NCBI GenBank assembly: GCA_043718065.1
Contig: JAYSWJ010000150.1
Coordinates: 1-10,433, forward strand
Reading direction: 5' to 3'
Source: JAAFIP01 sp043718065
GTDB taxonomy: Bacteria; Pseudomonadota; Gammaproteobacteria; Burkholderiales; Burkholderiaceae_C
Length of the DNA: 10,433 nt
Under the pieces are notes generated by a model. It ran no database searches. It saw only the letters and a program-made list of their open reading frames with translations, and was not told the origin of the DNA. The position numbers and the translations under genes are program-made. Positions 5,887-10,433 of this stretch are shown here, piece after piece. The stretch's first letter is position 1. Each line of letters opens with the position of its first letter.

Positions 5887-6128
5887 GTGCGGTACTTGGC
5901 CAGCGGCAAGCCTTCTTTGGCAATGCGCTCGTTGTATTCGTTGATGGCTTCGCGGTTATTGTCGCGCCAGCTTTCCCAGTAGCGGCGTTTGACTTCTTCG
6001 GTCAGCCAGGCGTCTACGGTTTGCGACAGGTTAATGCCCAGCTCTTTGGCCATGTCTACCGTCTTGCTGGTAAGCGACAGGTTGATAGGGCGTTTGGCGG
6101 GCACATTGGTGGGCTGGCTGCTGATCAT
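5880..6128 (-). CDS. ccdA: CcdA family antitoxin
   Basis: An 82-residue antitoxin that should bind and neutralise the downstream CcdB-like toxin and, through its N-terminal ribbon-helix-helix domain, repress its own promoter. Residues about 13-50 show the strand-helix-helix pattern (RPINLSLTSKTVDMAKELG, then NLSQTVDAWLTEEVKRR). The C-terminal half (WESWRDNNREAINEYNERI, then GLPLAKYRTF) has the Trp/Asn/Tyr spacing and Arg-x-Phe end of chromosomal CcdA homologues; this is the flexible toxin-binding part. I start at the ATG at 6128 because GAGGT lies five bases before it. The frame could extend to a TTG at 6209, but that stretch overlaps the promoter and encodes only low-complexity sequence made by tandem repeats. 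Confidence 0.88.
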   Translation of the reverse strand: MISSQPTNVPAKRPINLSLTSKTVDMAKELGINLSQTVDAWLTEEVKRRYWESWRDNNREAINEYNERIAKEGLPLAKYRTF

Positions 6129-6136
6129 GGCGTACC

Positions 6137-6172
6137 TCGTAGGTAAATTCGTTGGCAGAATCGTGGGCAGAA
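6137..6172. repeat. Three tandem 12-base repeats upstream of ccdA
   Basis: The units are TCGTAGGTAAAT (6137-6148), TCGTTGGCAGAA (6149-6160) and TCGTGGGCAGAA (6161-6172). The last two differ at one base and the first is more diverged. They fill the space between the promoter palindrome and the ccdA ribosome binding site, so they lie in the leader or in an operator for the CcdA/CcdB complex. Confidence 0.65.
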
Positions 6173-6209
6173 CATGCACATATTTTATGCGCATGTGAAA
6201 ACTATGCAA
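6172..6209 (-). promoter_or_regulatory. Probable ccdAB promoter with overlapping palindromic operator
   Basis: On the minus strand TTGCAT (6204-6209) and TAAAAT (6182-6187) are separated by 16 bases and resemble a sigma-70 promoter, with a weak -35 and a good -10. The -10 is centred in an inverted repeat: arms ACATGCACAT (6172-6181) and ATGCGCATGT (6187-6196) match at 9 of 10 positions around a 5-base spacer. A repressor bound here would cover the -10, as expected for toxin-antitoxin autoregulation. The promoter may also feed thyA, folA and xth, since I see no terminator between them. Confidence 0.55.
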
Positions 6210-6213
6210 GCCT

Positions 6214-7416
6214 TTAGGTCAGCCGATTAAGCCACTCTGTGACTGCAAGTAACACCAGCAGCATGACAGCAATGGCGGGCATGACGGTAGCCAGCCCCGC
6301 CCAAGCGGCCAGCAGCCCCACCAGCGGCGGTAATACCGCGCCGCCTGCGTAGGCACTGCCCGCTTGGCGGCCAATCACCACGCGGGCGGTGTCGGACGCA
6401 AAACGGCGCGCGGTCTCGTGCATCAGGCTGGGGTAGATGGGTGCAAAACCCAAGCCGATCAAAGCCACGGCCAGTAATGACAGCCACGTAGGGCCATTGA
6501 CTGCAAACAGCAGCGCGGCCCCTGCCGACAACACAATGCCCAGGCGCACCAGCAGCCTGTTGCCCCAATAGTTAGCCACCAATCCCACCGCAAACCGCCC
6601 CGCCGTGATGGCACCAAAATACACCGACATCCACACCCCCGCCTGCGCGGGCGTGAACTGGCGGCTGCCCACCAAAATACTGGCCAACCACAGGCCTGCG
6701 CTGCCTTCAGCAGCCACGTAGATAAAAAATGTCAACGGTGCAAGCCACAGTGCCAAGCTGCCTGTGCGTGGGCCGGCTGCTGCGTTGGCCTGCAGGTCGC
6801 CAGTATTTTCGGTGGCGCTGGTGGTGGGGGCTAGGTGCCACAGGCGTAGCGTACATCCCAGCACTACGGCTAAGGCCAGCTGCATCAACCCCAGCGTTAG
6901 TGCGCCACGCGGCCAGCCTGCCGGGCTGGCCATGGCAGCGCCTAAAATCAGCGGCCCTAATGTGACGCCTACGCCCCAAAATCCGTGCAACCAGTTCATA
7001 TGGCGGGCGCTGTAGTGCTGCGCTACAAAGTAGTTTAGCGCCGCGTCTACTGCGCCGCAGCCCAAGCCCATGGGCACGGCCAGCACCACTAGCCACACAA
7101 AGCTGGGTGCGACAGCAAAGCCTATCAGCGCCAAGCTGGTCAGCAAGTAACTGATAGCGGTGACGAGCCCGGTACCCAATTTTTTAATCACCGGCCCGCC
7201 AAAAAAGCTAGACAGTGCCCCGCTAACAGTGAAAGCAATCACTATGGCGCTTAGCGCCTCTAACGGCTGGCCAAAAGTTTGCCGCACTGCGGGCCATGCG
7301 GTGCCCATCACCGCATCGGGCAGGCCGATGCTAATGAACGAGATGTAAATAATGCCAAGCAATAATAATTGCGCCACGGGAGAATCTTTCAATGCCAAAA
7401 CGAATGTATTGAGCAT
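6214..7416 (-). CDS. MFS transporter, fucose-permease-like
   Basis: A 400-residue inner-membrane carrier with about 12 predicted helices in two halves joined by a polar loop (about 193-220, Thr/Asn/Ala-rich). The segment FISIGLPDAVMGTAWPAVR (27-45) in the first helix region, MNWLHGFWGVGVTLGP (140-155) and GFAPIYPSLMHETARRF (323-339) are typical of the FucP-like group of the major facilitator superfamily, which often carries sugars. The actual substrate is unknown. The ATG at 7416 has no ribosome binding site; a perfect hairpin lies just before it. A GTG at codon 14, preceded by GAAAG, is an alternative start that would shorten the leader. It ends 85 bases before the ccdA start, and the ccdAB -35 lies just past its stop. 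It is probably its own transcription unit, since a candidate terminator lies upstream. Confidence 0.86.
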   Translation of the reverse strand: MLNTFVLALKDSPVAQLLLLGIIYISFISIGLPDAVMGTAWPAVRQTFGQPLEALSAIVIAFTVSGALSSFFGGPVIKKLGTGLVTAISYLLTSLALIGFAVAPSFVWLVVLAVPMGLGCGAVDAALNYFVAQHYSARHMNWLHGFWGVGVTLGPLILGAAMASPAGWPRGALTLGLMQLALAVVLGCTLRLWHLAPTTSATENTGDLQANAAAGPRTGSLALWLAPLTFFIYVAAEGSAGLWLASILVGSRQFTPAQAGVWMSVYFGAITAGRFAVGLVANYWGNRLLVRLGIVLSAGAALLFAVNGPTWLSLLAVALIGLGFAPIYPSLMHETARRFASDTARVVIGRQAGSAYAGGAVLPPLVGLLAAWAGLATVMPAIAVMLLVLLAVTEWLNRLT

Positions 7417-7421
7417 ACGAA

Positions 7422-7438
7422 CGAAAGCGATGCTTTCG
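7422..7438 (-). promoter_or_regulatory. Perfect hairpin directly before the MFS start codon
   Basis: CGAAAGC-GAT-GCTTTCG is a 7-base perfect stem with a 3-base loop, five bases upstream of the ATG at 7416. It occupies the ribosome-binding position and no Shine-Dalgarno sequence is seen. It could be a translational control element or part of an operator; alternatively it may mean that translation starts further downstream. Confidence 0.45.
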
Positions 7439-7465
7439 GTGCTGGCTCGGCGACGTGGTCTAAAT

Positions 7466-7520
7466 AAAAACGACTGCTACCAGACACGCGCCTGCCCGGC
7501 GCGCTGTGTAACAACCAGTC
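7466..7520 (-). terminator. Candidate intrinsic terminator after the FAD oxidase
   Basis: On the minus strand, GACTG (7516-7520) and CAGTC (7472-7476) pair. Inside them CGCGCC (7498-7503) pairs with GGCGCG (7487-7492) around a GGGCA loop, with three more pairs (ACA with TGT) beyond a one-base bulge. TTTTT (7466-7470) follows one base after the outer stem, then ATTTA. The stem is interrupted by internal loops and overlaps the oxidase stop, so efficiency is uncertain. Confidence 0.45.
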
Positions 7521-8955
7521 AGTGGTGGATGACGCAAGCTGGGTTAAGCAAGTTGTGCGGGTCTAGCGCAGTTTTAACCGCGCGCATCATGTCCAGCGCC
7601 ACGGCAGATTTGTAGTGCGGCAACGTGTCACGTTTTAAGCTGCCCACCCCATGCTCGGCGCTGATGCTTCCGCCGTGCTGCAACACGCTGTCGTACACCA
7701 GCGTGTTGATGGCGTCCTCATGCGTAGCTAAAAACTGTTTGTCATTTGACCCTGCGGGGCACTGCACGTTGTAGTGCAAATTGCCATCGCCCAAGTGGCC
7801 AAAGTTGACTAAGCGCACACCCGGCAGATGCTGCTGCAGTAGCGCGTCGGTGGTAGCTACAAACGCTGGAATGCGCGACACGGGGATAGAAATGTCGTGC
7901 TTGATGTTAAGACCCTCTTGCGCCTGCGCTAGCGGAATGCTCTCGCGCACATGCCATAGCGCTTTGGCTTGTGCAATGTTTTCGGCAATCACCGCATCGC
8001 TGATAGTGCCAGCTTCCAAGGCGCGTTCCATCACTTGCTCAAACTGTGCGCGGGCATGCGCCTCGCTCTCAAAATCGCTGTTTTCTAGCAGCACGTAGTA
8101 GGGTGCTGCGGATGCATCGGTGGTCCACAGCGGCACGCGCTGCTGGGCAAAGTGCTTGGCCACCAGCGACAGTGCAAACTGCCCCATCACTTCAAACCCG
8201 GTCAACCCGTTGGCCAAATGCTGTTGTGCCAAGCCTAGCAGCTGCACTGCAGCGCTTAGTGACGGCACTGCGGCCCATGCGGTCAGGCGCGCTACTGGCT
8301 GCGGATACAGCTTCAGCGTAGCGGCGGTGATGATGCCTAGCGTGCCCTCGCTGCCCACCAGCAGGTTGCGCAGGTCGTAGCCGGTGTTGTCTTTGCGCAG
8401 GCCAGCCAAGCCGTCCCACACCTGGCCCTGGGCTGTCACTACCTCAAGCCCCAAGCACAGGTCGCGCGTATTGCCGTAGCGCAGCACCTGCGTACCGCCC
8501 GCGTTGGTGGCCAGGTTGCCGCCGATGGTGCAGCTTCCTTCTGCTGCCAAGCTCAGCGGAAATAAAAAGCCTGCTTGCTCTGCCGCTGTTTGCAGGTTTT
8601 GCAAAATGCAGCCTGCGTCTACCGTGATGGTCATGTTGGCAGCGTCCATACTGCGTACTGCCGCCATGCGCTGCAAGCTGAGCACTATTTGCGTGCCGCT
8701 ATTGTCGGGCGTAGAGCCTACTACCAGCCCCGTGTTGCCGCCTTGCGGCACGATGCTAACGTGCTGCCCCGCCGCGCGCGCCTGCGCACAGGCCTGCACC
8801 ACAGCAGCCACTTGCTGCGTGTTGACTGGCCGCACCACGGCCAATGCTTTGCCTTGCGCGCGCTTGCGCCAGTCCTGCTCGTACGCGCTTAGGTCGCCAT
8901 CGGTTAGCACGTGTTGTGCGCCTAGTGCGGCGCGCAGGGTAGCGATTAAATCCAT
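7519..8955 (-). CDS. FAD-linked 2-hydroxyacid oxidase/dehydrogenase (D-lactate/D-2-hydroxyglutarate family)
   Basis: A 478-residue flavoprotein of the vanillyl-alcohol-oxidase fold. The FAD-binding half shows PQGGNTGLVVG (70-80), IGGNLATNAGGTQVLRYGN (144-162) and DNTGYDLRNLLVGSEGTLGII (189-209). The catalytic half shows WHVRESIP (334-341), HLGDGNLHYN (387-396), whose histidines bind metal or substrate in this family, and EHGVGSLKRD (434-443). The end, ALDPHNLLNP, is standard, but the usual Gly-Lys that follows is Ala-Cys here. Members oxidise D-2-hydroxyacids such as D-lactate, glycolate or D-2-hydroxyglutarate and pass electrons to a quinone or flavoprotein. Which substrate applies here is not clear. 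No glcE/glcF genes lie beside it, so glycolate oxidase is less likely. The ATG is 6 bases after the ABC stop, indicating translation coupled to that gene. Confidence 0.9.
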   Translation of the reverse strand: MDLIATLRAALGAQHVLTDGDLSAYEQDWRKRAQGKALAVVRPVNTQQVAAVVQACAQARAAGQHVSIVPQGGNTGLVVGSTPDNSGTQIVLSLQRMAAVRSMDAANMTITVDAGCILQNLQTAAEQAGFLFPLSLAAEGSCTIGGNLATNAGGTQVLRYGNTRDLCLGLEVVTAQGQVWDGLAGLRKDNTGYDLRNLLVGSEGTLGIITAATLKLYPQPVARLTAWAAVPSLSAAVQLLGLAQQHLANGLTGFEVMGQFALSLVAKHFAQQRVPLWTTDASAAPYYVLLENSDFESEAHARAQFEQVMERALEAGTISDAVIAENIAQAKALWHVRESIPLAQAQEGLNIKHDISIPVSRIPAFVATTDALLQQHLPGVRLVNFGHLGDGNLHYNVQCPAGSNDKQFLATHEDAINTLVYDSVLQHGGSISAEHGVGSLKRDTLPHYKSAVALDMMRAVKTALDPHNLLNPACVIHH

Positions 8956-8961
8956 AAATGG

Positions 8962-10433
8962 TTAGCTGACAAACTGCAGCGCCGCCAGCTTGGCGTACAC
9001 ACCGCCGCGCTGCACCAGCTCGTCGTGTTTGCCTACCTCGACAATGCGGCCATGCTCCATCACCACGATGCGGTCAGCTTGCTGCACTGTCGCCAATCGG
9101 TGGGCTATCACCAAGGTAGTTCGGCCTTGCATGGCGCGCTCTAGCGCGGCTTGCACCATGTGCTCGCTCTGTGCGTCCAGCGCGCTGGTGGCTTCGTCTA
9201 GCAACAATATTGGCGCGTTTTTTAGCATGGCGCGGGCAATGGCAATACGCTGGCGTTGCCCGCCCGACAAGCGCACGCCACGCTCGCCTAAAAAGGTATG
9301 GTAGCCCTCAGGCAGGCGGCTTAAAAATTCATCGGCAAAGGCATCTTTGGCTGCAGCCAACACATCTGCATCGCTGGCACCGGGCCTGCCGTAGCGAATA
9401 TTCTCCATCGCGCTGCTAGAAAAAATCACCGCGTCTTGTGGCACCACGGCAATAGCGCCCCGCAGCGCAGGCAATGACAAATCAGCCAGCGGCGTGCCAT
9501 GCAGCTCGATGCTGCCGGTTTGCGCATCATAAAAACGCTGCAGCAGCTGAAACACGGTGGTTTTACCCGCGCCGCTTTCGCCCACTAGCGCCACCGTCTC
9601 GCCCGGCAGCACGCGCAGGCTAAAGTCTTGCAGCGCAGGCTGGGTAGGGCGCGAGGGGTAATGAAAATTAATTGCTCTTAATTCAATAGCTGCTTGAGCA
9701 GGATTTACTTGGGTTAGAGCCTTATTTTGCTTAGAAATAATGCGTGAGGGGGCATGCAGTAGCTCCATCAGCCGTTCTGTCGCACCCGCTGCGCGCAGCA
9801 GGTCGCCATACACTTCGCCCAGCACCGCAAAGGCACTGGCCAGAATAATGACATACACCACGGTTTGCCCCAAATGTCCCGCCGTAATCTTGCCCTGCAT
9901 CACCGCCTGCGTGCCTTGGTACAGGCCCCATAGCAGCGCCGCGCTGGTGGCGATGATGATAAAAGCCACCAAAGCTGAACGTGTTTTATTACGCCGAATA
10001 GCCACAACAAAAGCGCTTTGAGTTGATGCATCAAACCGCTTGGACTCACGCGCCTCTGCTGTGTAGCTTTGCACCACAGGAATAGCGTTTAAAACCTCTG
10101 CAGCTATCGCGCTACTGTCGGCCACGCGGTCTTGGCTAGCCCGCGACAGCTTGCGCACGCGCCGGCCAAACCAGATGGACGGCAGCACAATCAGCAGCAG
10201 CCCACCCAGCACTTGGCCCATCACTAGCGGATTGGTCCACACCAGCATGGCCAGCGCGCCCATGCCCATCACCGCGTTGCGCAGCCCCATGCTCAGTGAC
10301 GAACCCACCACCGACTGCACCAGCGTCGTATCGGCCGTGAGGCGCGACAGCACCTCGCCGGTTTGTGTGGTTTCAAAAAACTCGGGCGACTGGTGCAGCA
10401 CATGGCCATACACTGCATTGCGCAGGTCAGCGG
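8962..10433 (-). CDS. ABC exporter, fused membrane and ATPase domains (MsbA-related), N-terminus off the right edge
   Basis: Partial gene: the frame is open to the right edge (490 codons visible), with ADLRNA upstream of an internal GTG at 10413, so that GTG is not the start. Numbering from it, residues 1-220 are the second part of the exporter membrane domain (LSRLTADTTLVQS, 23-35; a helix pair at about 45-80; helices at 145-165 and 180-200). The ATPase domain follows: Walker A GESGAGKT (278-285), Q-loop Gln326, signature LSGGQ (382-386), Walker B ILLLDE (402-407) and H-loop His438. All catalytic residues are present. Such half-transporters work as homodimers in the inner membrane, exporting lipids or hydrophobic compounds. 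The substrate is unknown. Codons 232-245, at the domain junction and first ATPase strand, fall in a dispersed repeat. The downstream oxidase starts 6 bases after its stop. Confidence 0.92.
   Translation of the reverse strand, partial: ADLRNAVYGHVLHQSPEFFETTQTGEVLSRLTADTTLVQSVVGSSLSMGLRNAVMGMGALAMLVWTNPLVMGQVLGGLLLIVLPSIWFGRRVRKLSRASQDRVADSSAIAAEVLNAIPVVQSYTAEARESKRFDASTQSAFVVAIRRNKTRSALVAFIIIATSAALLWGLYQGTQAVMQGKITAGHLGQTVVYVIILASAFAVLGEVYGDLLRAAGATERLMELLHAPSRIISKQNKALTQVNPAQAAIELRAINFHYPSRPTQPALQDFSLRVLPGETVALVGESGAGKTTVFQLLQRFYDAQTGSIELHGTPLADLSLPALRGAIAVVPQDAVIFSSSAMENIRYGRPGASDADVLAAAKDAFADEFLSRLPEGYHTFLGERGVRLSGGQRQRIAIARAMLKNAPILLLDEATSALDAQSEHMVQAALERAMQGRTTLVIAHRLATVQQADRIVVMEHGRIVEVGKHDELVQRGGVYAKLAALQFVS
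9681..9720 (-). repeat. Dispersed repeat, copy 3, inside the ABC transporter gene
   Basis: On the coding strand these 40 bases match the intergenic copy at 3161-3200 at 36 positions, with no gaps. The central 16-base stretch TGCTCAAGCAGCTATT is unbroken. Read in frame it encodes ALTQVNPAQAAIE plus part of the next Leu codon, from the interdomain linker into the first strand of the ATPase domain. The frame is intact on both sides. Confidence 0.8.

Noticed and set aside
6129..6209. A longer ccdA starting at a TTG at 6209
   Set aside because: The extension would begin at the -35 region, pass through the promoter palindrome and encode LPTILPTNLPT from the tandem 12-mers. The ATG at 6128 has a strong ribosome binding site.
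7519..8955. Glycolate oxidase subunit GlcD
   Set aside because: The flavin fold matches, but no glcE or glcF lies next to it, and the partner gene is an ABC exporter. I keep the broader family call.
10411..10413. ABC transporter starting at an internal GTG
   Set aside because: The frame continues upstream to the window edge with family-like residues (ADLRNA), and the first membrane helices would be missing, so the gene is cut by the window, not short.

Overview
The window looks like chromosomal DNA of a betaproteobacterium of the order Burkholderiales, most likely family Comamonadaceae (Rhodoferax/Polaromonas-like). This rests on the style of the proteins (an RhlE-type helicase with a long Arg/Gly/Ser tail, an MsbA-related ABC exporter next to a D-2-hydroxyacid oxidase), moderately high GC, and a short dispersed repeat built around TGCTCAAGCAGCTATTTAAT that resembles repeats I recall from that family. 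The assignment is an inference; no rRNA or tRNA is present to confirm it.

Layout. (1) Positions 1-982, minus strand: the N-terminal 327 residues of an MFS transporter whose C-terminus lies off the left edge. (2) Positions 983-1599: a 617-base divergent intergenic region with no credible gene. It holds two related palindrome-bounded elements in opposite orientation plus direct copies of a 32-base unit. (3) 1600-3135, plus strand: a DEAD-box RNA helicase. (4) 3136-3266: a convergent gap carrying repeat copy 1. (5) 3267-6128, minus strand: a compact array, in transcription order ccdA-ccdB-thyA-folA-xth. A promoter, a palindrome and three 12-base tandem repeats precede ccdA. Repeat copy 2 sits in front of xth, and a small hairpin there covers the xth ribosome binding site. 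(6) 6214-7416, minus strand: a second MFS transporter with a perfect hairpin just before its start codon. (7) 7519-8955 and 8962-10433, minus strand: an FAD-linked 2-hydroxyacid oxidase directly downstream of an ABC exporter (N-terminus off the right edge), with a candidate terminator after the oxidase. Repeat copy 3 lies inside the ABC gene in frame and supplies codons at the membrane-domain/ATPase-domain junction.

How the genes work together. ThyA makes dTMP and releases dihydrofolate, which FolA recycles, so the thyA-folA pair is a functional unit. Exonuclease III repairs abasic sites, including those left by uracil removal, which fits thymidylate supply. The CcdAB-type toxin-antitoxin pair upstream lies 15 bases from thyA, so it may share a transcript with these housekeeping genes. 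The ABC exporter and the oxidase are 6 bases apart and almost certainly co-transcribed; their substrates cannot be read from the sequence.

Most notable: the 40-base repeat inside the ABC gene (36 of 40 bases identical to the intergenic copy), the paired inverted elements upstream of the helicase, and the ccdAB module fused onto the thymidylate/folate operon. I found no clear sign of an entirely new defence or mobile system.
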